Below the pieces are notes generated by a model. It made no database searches. It saw only the letters and a list, made by a program, of their open reading frames with translations, and was not told the DNA's origin. A program made the translations under genes and the position numbers. Shown here in pieces: positions 1 through 6,942 of a stretch of 12,337 nt of DNA; position 1 is the stretch's first letter; each line of letters starts with the position of its first letter. The stretch comes from Spirosoma fluviale (lineage in GTDB: Bacteria > Bacteroidota > Bacteroidia > Cytophagales > Spirosomataceae): NCBI GenBank assembly GCA_945906915.1, contig CAMDSI010000048.1:1-12337 (forward strand). The letters are read 5' to 3'.

Positions 1-98
1 GCTATACTAAAACAGAGGCTAGCTATGACGGCTTAGAAGAATTAGTCAAATGTCCGTATTTAGGTGGTCTAAATGCAAGAAAACGGCTATCTTTGTAA
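1..98 (+). CDS. 3' end of an unrecognised gene (partial)
   Basis: The frame beginning at base 3 is open from the window edge to a TAA at 96-98 and encodes about 31 residues, including ELVKCPYLGGLNARKRLSL at the C-terminus. I do not recognise the family. It is taken as a real gene end because its stop is one base from the ATG at 100 (TAAAATG), the usual geometry of translationally coupled genes, and because the peptide looks like ordinary protein rather than a shadow frame. It probably shares a transcript with the ABC-F and plug genes downstream. The 5' part lies outside the window, so nothing can be said about its function. Confidence 0.5.
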   Translation, partial: YTKTEASYDGLEELVKCPYLGGLNARKRLSL

Positions 99-99
99 A

Positions 100-1965
100 A
101 TGTTATCAATATCTAATTTAAACTTCTATTTCGGAAGTCGCGCCTTGTACGAAGGGGCAAGTTTACACATCAAGCCTAGGACTAAAATCGGTTTAATCGG
201 TGCCAACGGAACCGGTAAATCTACTTTATTGCGTCTCATTTCAGGAGAATATACCCCAGATGGAGGAACTATTTCTAAATCCGGGGATTGTACCATCGGC
301 TTTTTAAATCAAGATTTATTGTCTTATCAAACAGACGATAGTATCTTAAATGTGGCGATGCAGGCTTTTGATAAGCAATTAGAGTTACAACATGATATTG
401 ATAAGGTACTTCATAAAATGGAAACGAATTATGAAGACAAAGACATTGATGTATTAGCAAAACTTCAAGAGGATTTTGAGCGATTAGACGGTTATACCAT
501 TCAATCACGTACAGAAGAAATTCTGGAGGGTTTAGGATTTAGTACAGATGATTTAGGTCGTCCCTTAAAGTTATTTTCTGGAGGATGGCGTATGCGGGTT
601 ATGTTAGCTAAGCTTTTATTGCAAAAGCCTGCCTTGCTCCTTCTGGATGAGCCGACTAACCACTTGGACTTACCTTCCATCGAATGGGTTGAAAAATATA
701 TACACGATTATGAGGGTTCCATCGTGGTCGTTTCTCACGATCGTTATTTCTTAGATAGAACCATTGATAGTATTGCCGAAGTTTCTGGCTCTAAAATCAC
801 CTTATATCCAGGCAATTATTCTTTCTATATGGAGGAAAAAGCGTTACGAAATGAAATTCAAAAAGGAGCATTTGAAAATCAGCAATCCCAAATTCGTCAA
901 ACGGAGAAATTTATTCAACGCTTTAAAGCCAAAGCCTCTAAGGCAAAGCAAGTGCAATCCCGCGTTAAAGCTCTGGATCGCATCGATATGATAGATGAGG
1001 TAGTGGATGAAAAAGCAAAAGTGAATTTCAAATTTAATTTTGGGACAGAACCTGGTCGTTTTATCTTGTTTTTAGAACATATTTCGAAGGCTTTTGGAGA
1101 AAAAGTTATTTTAAAGAATACCTCCGCAACAATTAATAGAGGGGATAAAATTGCGTTAATCGGCGCCAATGGAAAGGGTAAATCCACCCTACTCCGAATT
1201 ATTTCTGGAACCGAAAAAATACAAGGAGAAAGACGGACAGGTCATAATGTCATCGAATCCTTCTTCGCACAACATCAATTAGAGAGTTTAACAGTAGAAA
1301 ACTCGTTAATTGATGAATTAAAAGCAACAGGAACGGCTAAGACCGAAATGGAATTGCGCTCCGTTTTAGGCTGTTTCTTATTCTCAGGTGAAGAAGTATT
1401 TAAAAAGATCAAAGTACTGTCAGGGGGAGAAAAATCCCGCGTTGCTTTGGCCAAAGTATTAATCTCCGAAGCTAACTTCCTCTTACTCGATGAGCCTACC
1501 AATCACTTGGATATGCAATCGGTTAATATCTTAATTCAGGCATTACAACAATACGAAGGCACGTATGTAGTCGTATCCCACGATCGTTATTTTGTAAGTA
1601 ACATTGCAAACAAAATTTGGTATATCGAAGATCATGAAATCAAGGAATATCCTGGATCGTTCGATGAATACGAAACATGGATGGCGTCCAGAGAATCAGC
1701 CAGACCAGCAGCTGTAAAATCTAACGCAAAACCGAAAGCCGAATTAGCTCCTGTAGAGACAAAGTCCCCAAATCAAGCCAAACAAATTGAAAAATTAGAG
1801 GCAGAAATAATAGAGATAGAAAATAATATATCTGCTATTGAGTTACAAATGATTGAATTAGCTAATCAGGCTGATTATGCAGGATTAAAAGCGTTGGAAA
1901 CATCGATGGCAACCGAAAAGGAAAAATTAGCTGCGACTACATCCTCCTGGGAAGCATTAATCTAA
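100..1965 (+). CDS. ABC-F family ATPase (ribosome-associated, soluble)
   Basis: This is a 621-residue protein with two ABC ATPase domains in tandem and no membrane segments, the layout of ABC-F proteins, which act on the ribosome (translation factor or antibiotic-protection types) rather than as transporters. Domain 1 has Walker A GANGTGKST (34-42), signature FSGGW (159-163), Walker B with D183/E184 in DEPTNHLD, and SHDR (212-215). Domain 2 has Walker A GANGKGKST (355-363), signature LSGGE (440-444), Walker B D464/E465 and a second SHDR. The basic, helical linker between the domains (about 235-320) is the ABC-F P-site tRNA-interaction motif region. The C-terminal 70 residues are charged and coiled-coil-like, as in Uup. 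I chose ATG 100, not the in-frame ATG 73, because 73 lies inside the upstream gene and family members begin MLSI/MISI. The substrate cannot be told from sequence, so no gene symbol is given. Confidence 0.93.
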   Translation: MLSISNLNFYFGSRALYEGASLHIKPRTKIGLIGANGTGKSTLLRLISGEYTPDGGTISKSGDCTIGFLNQDLLSYQTDDSILNVAMQAFDKQLELQHDIDKVLHKMETNYEDKDIDVLAKLQEDFERLDGYTIQSRTEEILEGLGFSTDDLGRPLKLFSGGWRMRVMLAKLLLQKPALLLLDEPTNHLDLPSIEWVEKYIHDYEGSIVVVSHDRYFLDRTIDSIAEVSGSKITLYPGNYSFYMEEKALRNEIQKGAFENQQSQIRQTEKFIQRFKAKASKAKQVQSRVKALDRIDMIDEVVDEKAKVNFKFNFGTEPGRFILFLEHISKAFGEKVILKNTSATINRGDKIALIGANGKGKSTLLRIISGTEKIQGERRTGHNVIESFFAQHQLESLTVENSLIDELKATGTAKTEMELRSVLGCFLFSGEEVFKKIKVLSGGEKSRVALAKVLISEANFLLLDEPTNHLDMQSVNILIQALQQYEGTYVVVSHDRYFVSNIANKIWYIEDHEIKEYPGSFDEYETWMASRESARPAAVKSNAKPKAELAPVETKSPNQAKQIEKLEAEIIEIENNISAIELQMIELANQADYAGLKALETSMATEKEKLAATTSSWEALI

Positions 1966-1970
1966 ATCGT

Positions 1971-3197
1971 ATGAAGACCTATTTTTCGCTTTTGCTGATT
2001 TTAAGTCTTCCATTTTGTGCACATAGCCAAATACAATCACGGATTCATCATCCGAATATTAAGACAGCTTTAATTAAAACTGAGGCTGTTTTTGTGCATC
2101 CCAATGTCGTTTTAAACTTAGGGTCTGAGAATAAATCTAGTCTTCAATTTGATGATTTAGCCCTAAATTATCCCAATTATTACTTTAGACTCCTACATTG
2201 TCAAGCGGATTGGAATCCATCTCCTTTAGCAGATCTAGAATATTTGCAAGATTTCAATGATTTTCCTCTCAGAAATCCAGAATCATCCATAGGTACAAAA
2301 GTCCCCTATATTCATTATTCAGTGCCTATCCCTTCCGTTAAAGTAAGTGGCAATTATATAGCGATGGTCTATAACAAACGAAATAAACGAGATACTGTTC
2401 TTTGTGTGCGTTTCTCAGTGGCGGAACAAGTAATTACGGCCGCCACTTCTTTTTCTTACGCTAAAACAAACAATTTACGGGCAAGCCATCAAAGCATTGA
2501 TTTTAAATTACATATCCCACCTAGTCTAAACTTCACGGGTGATGATCAACTTAAAATTCAATTACGTCAAAACCACCAATCCCATAATCTGTTACATCAT
2601 TTACCTCCTGGCCAATTTAATAGCCAAGAAAATAGCCTCGTTTTCCCATTTTTTAATCAGGAGAATGCCATAGCAGGAACGAATGAATTCCGAATCATTG
2701 ACCTTCGAAGCTCACAACAAAAATTAAGTTTCGTGGATCATATAGAAACAGGAGAAAAAATAAACCGAATCAATACCCAAATAGAACAAGCACAAGGATT
2801 GTATTCCTATATCCAAAGAAATGATTTGAATGGTTCTTATGTAATTGAATCCTACGAAAATCGAGAAAATTCCCTACAAGCGGATTATATTGAATGTACA
2901 TTTCGATTAAAGCCCGTGGAGACTAAAGATGAAATTTACCTGATTGGCGGTTTTAATGATTACAAAATGTCCTCCCTATTACAAATAAATAAAGAGACTG
3001 GATTTCTTGAAAATACACAAATGTTGAAACAGGGTATTTATAATTACCAGTTTAAAAGCAAAAATCCCTCTAACAACACATTAGAGGGAAATTATTCTCA
3101 AACTGAAAATGTATACGAGCTTCTTGTATTCTATCAAAAACCTGGCACACGGTATGATGCGCTGGTGGGGTATACTTCGCTAGTCAGTATCCAGTAG
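1971..3197 (+). CDS. Type IX secretion system plug protein (DUF5103)
   Basis: The 408-residue protein starts with a clear signal peptide (hydrophobic 3-17, AHS then Q20). Its body matches the DUF5103 family, now named T9SS plug: early stretches such as YYFRLLHCQADWNPSPL (about 70-86) and a C-terminal domain beginning EIYLIGGFNDY (from 321) that looks like a beta-sandwich E-set fold. In Flavobacterium a DUF5103 protein was found plugging the periplasmic side of the giant SprA translocon pore; that role is inferred here by family. The gene starts five bases after the ABC-F stop, so the two are almost certainly co-transcribed. The last residues, VSIQ, and the TAG stop are encoded by the first heptads of the downstream tandem array, so the native C-terminus was probably rewritten by repeat growth. 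No intrinsic terminator hairpin follows. Confidence 0.85.
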   Translation: MKTYFSLLLILSLPFCAHSQIQSRIHHPNIKTALIKTEAVFVHPNVVLNLGSENKSSLQFDDLALNYPNYYFRLLHCQADWNPSPLADLEYLQDFNDFPLRNPESSIGTKVPYIHYSVPIPSVKVSGNYIAMVYNKRNKRDTVLCVRFSVAEQVITAATSFSYAKTNNLRASHQSIDFKLHIPPSLNFTGDDQLKIQLRQNHQSHNLLHHLPPGQFNSQENSLVFPFFNQENAIAGTNEFRIIDLRSSQQKLSFVDHIETGEKINRINTQIEQAQGLYSYIQRNDLNGSYVIESYENRENSLQADYIECTFRLKPVETKDEIYLIGGFNDYKMSSLLQINKETGFLENTQMLKQGIYNYQFKSKNPSNNTLEGNYSQTENVYELLVFYQKPGTRYDALVGYTSLVSIQ

Positions 3198-3304
3198 TCA
3201 GTAAACAGTATCCAGTAGACAGTAAACAGAAAAAAGTATCCAGTAGACAGTAAACAGTATCCAGTATCCAGTAGACAGTAAACAGTATCCAGTAATCAGT
3301 AGTC
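3186..3304 (+). repeat. Tandem heptanucleotide array, consensus AGTANNC, 17 units
   Basis: Seventeen 7-bp units run in unbroken phase from 3186. Sixteen fit AGTANNC; the one at 3228 is AGAAAAA. The variable dinucleotides in order are TC, GT, AA, TC, GA, AA, (AGAAAAA), TC, GA, AA, TC, TC, GA, AA, TC, AT, GT. The 28-bp blocks 3235-3262 and 3263-3290 are identical, and 3207-3234 matches them except in its fourth heptad. Degenerate heptads extend both ends: GCTAGTC (3179) inside the plug gene and AGTTCTG (3305-3311), ending exactly at the stop codon of ychF. The intergenic space between the two convergent genes therefore consists wholly of this repeat. Confidence 0.95.
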
Positions 3305-3311
3305 AGTTCTG

Positions 3312-4415
3312 CTATACATTAAATCTGAAGTGCATAATGTCACCATCCGCTACTATATAATCTTTACCTTCTACGCTTAACTTGCCCGCATCCTTACAAC
3401 CCGCTTCCGTTTTATATGCCACATAATCGGCAAGTTTAATCACCTCAGCCCTAATAAATCCACGTTCAAAATCCGTGTGAATAACACCTGCCGCTGCTGG
3501 AGCTTTCCAACCTTTTTGAATCGTCCAGGCTCTCACCTCTTGCACACCCGCAGTGAAATAAGTAATCAGATTTAATAAATGATATGAACTTCGAATTAAT
3601 TTACTTAACCCAGATTCTTTTAAACCATATTCTTCTAGAAACATGGCACGATCATCCATATCCTCCATTTCGGCAATTTGCGCTTCTAAAGCTGCGCAAA
3701 CTACAACCACTTCCGCATTTTCAGGTGCGACATTAGCTTTCAATTCATCTACAAATTGATTACCACCTGCTGAAATAGAAGCTTCATCTACATTAGCCAC
3801 ATATATAACTGGCTTGTCAGTCAATAAATATAAATCACCAATAGCGGCTTGACGAAGATCATCATCCATAACAACCGTACGAGCCGAATTACCTTTTTCT
3901 AAAGCAGATTTAAATTGAAGCAAAGCAGCTAATTCAGCCTTCGCTTTTGCATCCCCTGCTTTTGCAGCTCGTTCCGTCTTAGAAATCTTTTTATCTACTG
4001 AGTCTAAATCCTTTATCTGAAGTTCAAAATCAATAATTTCTTTATCACTTACCGGATTAACACGTCCTTCAACGTGAATAATATTTTCATCTTCAAAACA
4101 ACGTACGACGTGAATGATGGCATCCACTTCTCTAATATTTGCTAGAAATTTATTCCCCAAACCTGCTCCTGTTGAAGCTCCCTTCACTAATCCAGCAATA
4201 TCTGTAAACTCAATCACCGTAGGCAAAATGCGATTCGGCTTTACTAATTCAGCTAAAATATTTAAACGATCGTCCGGTACTGTAACGATACCCACATTCG
4301 GTTCGATCGTACAAAAAGGATAATTAGCCGCTTCTGCTTTATTAGAAGAAATAGCACTAAATAAAGTTGATTTACCTACATTAGGCAATCCCACAATTCC
4401 ACAAGTTAATCCCAT
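3312..4415 (-). CDS. ychF: YchF, Obg-family ATPase (redox-regulated, ribosome-associated)
   Basis: At 367 residues this is the normal length for YchF, a universally conserved P-loop protein of the Obg group that prefers ATP to GTP and associates with the ribosome. Visible motifs are the P-loop GLPNVGKST (9-17), DIAGL (72-76) and its glycine-rich extension GASTGAGLGNKFLANIRE, and NVDE (208-211), the NxxE form that replaces NKxD and accounts for ATP preference in this family. A helical coiled-coil insertion spans about 130-175, and a C-terminal TGS domain (about 283-366) ends in DGDIMHFRFNV. The start MGLTCGIVG is typical. The gene follows the DUF3276 gene on the same strand but a terminator lies between, and it has its own -7 promoter box. 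Its stop codon touches the heptad array, which it meets in antisense. Confidence 0.97.
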   Translation of the reverse strand: MGLTCGIVGLPNVGKSTLFSAISSNKAEAANYPFCTIEPNVGIVTVPDDRLNILAELVKPNRILPTVIEFTDIAGLVKGASTGAGLGNKFLANIREVDAIIHVVRCFEDENIIHVEGRVNPVSDKEIIDFELQIKDLDSVDKKISKTERAAKAGDAKAKAELAALLQFKSALEKGNSARTVVMDDDLRQAAIGDLYLLTDKPVIYVANVDEASISAGGNQFVDELKANVAPENAEVVVVCAALEAQIAEMEDMDDRAMFLEEYGLKESGLSKLIRSSYHLLNLITYFTAGVQEVRAWTIQKGWKAPAAAGVIHTDFERGFIRAEVIKLADYVAYKTEAGCKDAGKLSVEGKDYIVADGDIMHFRFNV

Positions 4416-4437
4416 AGTAATTTTAAAAATGAAAGGA

Positions 4438-4445
4438 CAAAAGTA
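4438..4445 (-). promoter_or_regulatory. -7 box of the ychF promoter
   Basis: On the minus strand this reads TACTTTTG, a full match to the Bacteroidota -7 consensus TAnnTTTG. It would start transcription near 4431, about 16 bases before the ychF ATG. No TTTG stands at the usual -33 spacing. It lies only 12 bp from the terminator hairpin of the upstream gene, so termination and re-initiation are packed into about 45 bp. Confidence 0.5.
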
Positions 4446-4457
4446 CGGCTAAAAATC

Positions 4458-4487
4458 AAAAAGCCCCTGATTTCTCAGAGGCTTTTT
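4458..4487 (-). terminator. Intrinsic terminator after the DUF3276 gene
   Basis: The arms AAAAAGCC (4458-4465) and GGCTTTTT (4480-4487) pair over 8 bp. After one C/A mismatch, CTGA (4467-4470) pairs with TCAG (4475-4478) around a TTTC loop. On the minus strand the hairpin is followed by a T-rich run (TTTTTGATTTTT). It lies 20 bp past the DUF3276 stop and separates that gene from ychF. The A/T ends of the stem make it potentially bidirectional, but no plus-strand gene reads into it. Confidence 0.8.
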
Positions 4488-4506
4488 CAAATATTTTAAG
4501 AGAGCA

Positions 4507-4824
4507 CTATTCCCATTTTAAATCTGTTCCACCAAACTCATCTTCATCCCGGTTAAACGAGGTAAAATCAACGTCTGGCATTAATTCAGTCTTCACATGA
4601 TTAACGGCCTCGTTTAAACCTTCGATAAACTTATCAAAATCCTCTTTGTATAAGAACATCTTGTGCTTTTCATATACGACACCGTCTTCTTTTTGATGAC
4701 GACGACTTTCTGTTATCGTAATGTAATAATCTTGAGAACGGGTCGACTTCACATCAAAAAAATAAGTTCTCTTTCCTGCCCGAATACGCTTGGAAAATAA
4801 CTCTTCTCTATCTCTTTCTTCCAC
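4507..4824 (-). CDS. DUF3276 / PUR-alpha-like nucleic-acid-binding protein
   Basis: This is a 105-residue protein of the DUF3276 family, widespread in Bacteroidota and related to the PUR-alpha fold that binds single-stranded DNA and RNA (the Borrelia relative BpuR is an RNA/DNA-binding regulator). The conserved core FSKRIRAGKRTYFFDVK (10-26) is followed by the beta-strand pattern DYYITITESRR and KHKMFLYKEDFDKFIEGLNEAV, which form the PUR repeat; the C-terminus is acidic. The start is GTG at 4824: an in-frame TAA lies three codons upstream, no ATG comes before the conserved core, and the N-terminus MEERDREELFSKR fits the family. A promoter matching TTTG-N19-TAGATTTA lies upstream and a hairpin terminator follows, so the gene is probably monocistronic. 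Its cellular target is unknown. Confidence 0.88.
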   Translation of the reverse strand: MEERDREELFSKRIRAGKRTYFFDVKSTRSQDYYITITESRRHQKEDGVVYEKHKMFLYKEDFDKFIEGLNEAVNHVKTELMPDVDFTSFNRDEDEFGGTDLKWE

Positions 4825-4853
4825 TGATTTTTAAATTATAGTTTCACAATGTG

Positions 4854-4884
4854 TAAATCTACTATTTATTCTGATTCACTCAAA
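4854..4884 (-). promoter_or_regulatory. Promoter of the DUF3276 gene (-33/-7)
   Basis: On the minus strand TTTG (complement of 4881-4884) is followed after exactly 19 bases by TAGATTTA (complement of 4854-4861), one mismatch from the Bacteroidota -7 consensus TAnnTTTG. Expected initiation is near 4847, leaving a short leader of about 20 bases before the GTG start. It is the only promoter in the window where both elements are present at the expected spacing. Confidence 0.5.
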
Positions 4885-4977
4885 AAAAATCGAAAAATTT
4901 AAGCAAAGCACCTCATTACCCACATTTTTTTATCCCGAATTAAAACTACATCTTTACTATCATCATCTAAATTTCTA

Positions 4978-5511
4978 ATGATAAAAATACCATCAATAGT
5001 TCTATTGATATGCACATTTTTATCCCTAAATGCTTTCTCACAAGATTTAGGATATGAAAAAATAGGAATTGCATCGTTCTATGCCAACTCCTTTTACGGG
5101 AAAAAAACAGCTAGTGGTGAGCGATTAAAAAAAATTACCTTAACAGCAGCTCACAAGAAGTTCCCATTCAATACGTTAGTTGAAGTAACCAATTTAGCCA
5201 ATCGCAGAAGCGTAATTGTACGAATAAATGACAGAGGACCTTATCGAAAAGGAAGAGTCATTGATTTATCAGAAGCTGCGGCTAAAAAATTAAACTTAAA
5301 GAAAATAGGACTTGTTAAAGTTAAGATCAAGATCGTTGGATTTGAGAATGAATTAATGCTCATTCCCTATCAGAAACTTTCGCTGGTCAGTAATCCTAAA
5401 TTTAGCAGGAACTTCTACCAAAAATCGCGTCTGAAATACAAGACACATTATAAGATGAAGAAGAACGTAAAACACAAAAAGTACATCAATAAAAAATATA
5501 TTAAACGATAG
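4978..5511 (+). CDS. rlpA: RlpA-like septal/cell-wall lytic transglycosylase with a lysine-rich tail
   Basis: The 177-residue protein has a signal peptide (hydrophobic 5-19, AFS then Q22) and a double-psi beta-barrel domain (about 29-121). RlpA enzymes cleave peptidoglycan glycan strands lacking stem peptides. The three active-site residues of E. coli RlpA have counterparts here: E48 in TASGE, H59 in TAAHK and D85 in NDRGP, followed by the conserved GRVIDLS. The SPOR domain that sends E. coli RlpA to the septum is absent. Instead residues 149-177 form a tail with 14 Lys/Arg and no acidic residue, which might bind wall or membrane polymers. It is transcribed away from the DUF3276 gene across a 153-bp AT-rich gap; I see no convincing plus-strand promoter there. 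It converges with the next gene, with two bases between stops. Confidence 0.88.
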   Translation: MIKIPSIVLLICTFLSLNAFSQDLGYEKIGIASFYANSFYGKKTASGERLKKITLTAAHKKFPFNTLVEVTNLANRRSVIVRINDRGPYRKGRVIDLSEAAAKKLNLKKIGLVKVKIKIVGFENELMLIPYQKLSLVSNPKFSRNFYQKSRLKYKTHYKMKKNVKHKKYINKKYIKR

Positions 5512-5513
5512 TT

Positions 5514-6902
5514 CTACTTACGCTTGTTCTCTAAATACTGAATAAATTCTTTTAAATTCTCGACAGGAATACGCTTACCCACAATTTTCTTTTGTTGATC
5601 TAAAACATAAACTACCGGCGTAGAATAGACATCAAAGGTATTCTTAAAATCAGTATAGTATTCTTCTTTACCAGTCTGGGGATTAATGTGAATATCAATC
5701 CCATTTACCCAGGAACCTATTTTAAACTCAGCAATAAATTTCTTCCAAGCTTGTTTATCGCGAACAATAGAGCTCGCTACTACGCCTATATTTTTAGATT
5801 TGAAATAATCATTTAATGCAAACAACTTAGGAGTCTCTTCCTTGCAGTGACTGCAATCCGGATCATAAATGAAGACAACGGTATATTTAAACGGCAAAGT
5901 AGCGATGTTTAATTCCTTACCTGAAACATCAGTCAAATTCATCTTAGGAAAAGGTTTTCCTAGCAACAAGGGCTTAATAATAGCTAACCTTTCTTTCATT
6001 CGACGTACCGTACTCGAATCCCATAAGGCTGGCTCCCCGATATAATATTTCTCAGCCAGATGTACAAAGGCACCCTCTGTACCTAATATGGGATTATTCT
6101 CGTAGGTACTTGCAATTTTATAAATGATATAGCGTCGAATATCGGTGTCCTTTGCTTTGGCCAAAATAAGATCAGATTCCCTTGCTATCGAATCCGGATC
6201 TTGAACAACTAAATCTTTAAAAAACCGCTCTAATTTTCTCTGAAGAAAGGGTGTTCTCACCATTCGCTCATCTGCTAAATCTAAGCCATCAAAATAGTGT
6301 TTCTTATAATATTGATATTGATACATTTGCATTTTAGTGGTATCAGCTTTCGATTTTAACGTGCCCGTATACACTGGAATTTCTGGATCAAAAGAGGATT
6401 CAATTAACTTAGAAACAAATAGTGTAGCATTTTCGGTCTTCCATTGTTTTTGAAAAACCTGAATTTCTTTACTCACACTTTGCTTCTGTGTAAGAGCTAA
6501 ATTAGGTTGATTTATAGCTGTATATAGATCATTCATCTTTCGCTGAAATGCATAAAATGCGGTATTCTCGGATGAATTAACGAAAGTAATGGACTTTAAA
6601 ATATCAGTAGTATCAAGTGAAAAAGAAAAATTAGCATCCTCCATTACCACATCGATATACTTAGATTTGAGAAACGATATCAGGTATAAACCTTTAGGTA
6701 ATGACTCATTGCCCTTAAATTGAAATTCACCTGATTCATTCGCCAGTACTGTATCTTTTATGACTTGTTGGTTATAGCCAAAATAATGAGCTAAATAAAC
6801 TTCCGATTTAGACAAACCGGCAATTTTTCCCTTAATATCATACTGTGCGAACGAACACGTACCGAATAATAAAATAAAAACAAGAGAACCGACTACTTTC
6901 AT
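5514..6902 (-). CDS. Secreted TlpA-like thioredoxin-fold protein with DUF4369 N-terminus
   Basis: This 462-residue protein has a signal peptide (hydrophobic 4-17, SFA then Q20). The N-terminal beta domain (about 20-110, YDIKGKIAGLSKSEVYLAHY) resembles DUF4369, a helical middle region (about 110-320) resembles DUF5106, and the last 135 residues form a TlpA/AhpC-type thioredoxin domain. The redox motif is CSHC (C350, C353) and the cis-proline is P429 in YSTPVVYVLD, so it should be active in periplasmic thiol-disulfide exchange. Such fusions are common in Bacteroidota, often in several copies, and their substrates are mostly unknown. A perfect -7 box TAAATTTG precedes the ATG and overlaps the control region of the divergent ydcF-like gene. 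Confidence 0.87.
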   Translation of the reverse strand: MKVVGSLVFILLFGTCSFAQYDIKGKIAGLSKSEVYLAHYFGYNQQVIKDTVLANESGEFQFKGNESLPKGLYLISFLKSKYIDVVMEDANFSFSLDTTDILKSITFVNSSENTAFYAFQRKMNDLYTAINQPNLALTQKQSVSKEIQVFQKQWKTENATLFVSKLIESSFDPEIPVYTGTLKSKADTTKMQMYQYQYYKKHYFDGLDLADERMVRTPFLQRKLERFFKDLVVQDPDSIARESDLILAKAKDTDIRRYIIYKIASTYENNPILGTEGAFVHLAEKYYIGEPALWDSSTVRRMKERLAIIKPLLLGKPFPKMNLTDVSGKELNIATLPFKYTVVFIYDPDCSHCKEETPKLFALNDYFKSKNIGVVASSIVRDKQAWKKFIAEFKIGSWVNGIDIHINPQTGKEEYYTDFKNTFDVYSTPVVYVLDQQKKIVGKRIPVENLKEFIQYLENKRK

Positions 6903-6912
6903 AAGATTAGAA

Positions 6913-6920
6913 TAAATTTG
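6913..6920 (+). promoter_or_regulatory. -7 box of the ydcF-like gene promoter
   Basis: TAAATTTG fully matches TAnnTTTG. Initiation would fall near 6927, giving a leader of about 16 bases before ATG 6943. It forms a perfect 8-bp inverted repeat with the -7 box of the opposite gene at 6933-6940. Confidence 0.5.
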
Positions 6921-6932
6921 TGTCTACACTAT

Positions 6933-6940
6933 CAAATTTA
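6933..6940 (-). promoter_or_regulatory. -7 box of the thioredoxin-fold gene promoter
   Basis: The minus strand reads TAAATTTG, a full match to TAnnTTTG, with TTTA at the -33 spacing (complement of 6960-6963). Initiation would be near 6926, about 24 bases before the ATG at 6902. The start sites of the two divergent genes would then be almost on the same base pair. Confidence 0.5.
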
Positions 6941-6942
6941 CG

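Noticed and set aside
73..99. ABC-F start at ATG 73, giving nine extra N-terminal residues
   Set aside because: It would overlap the upstream reading frame by 26 bases; ATG 100 sits one base after that frame's stop and gives the usual family N-terminus.
275..1502. Open frames of 75-90 codons inside the ABC-F gene (275-508 -, 764-991 +, 915-1187 -, 1275-1502 -)
   Set aside because: They lie wholly within a well-conserved gene, and their translations show no domain or signal; they are frame shadows.
3186..3304. Heptad array as a CRISPR array
   Set aside because: Units are 7 bp with no spacers of 30 bp or so, the repeats are contiguous, and no cas gene is nearby.
3186..3304. Heptad array acting as an ordinary hairpin terminator for the plug gene or ychF
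   Set aside because: All units have the same orientation, so CAGTA is not matched by its complement on the same strand and no stable stem forms. The single A6/T6 run near 3230-3235 has no hairpin before it.
4825..4977. A small RNA or riboswitch in the 153-bp DUF3276/rlpA gap
   Set aside because: The stretch is A/T-rich with no stable paired structure or terminator; only the minus-strand promoter could be supported.
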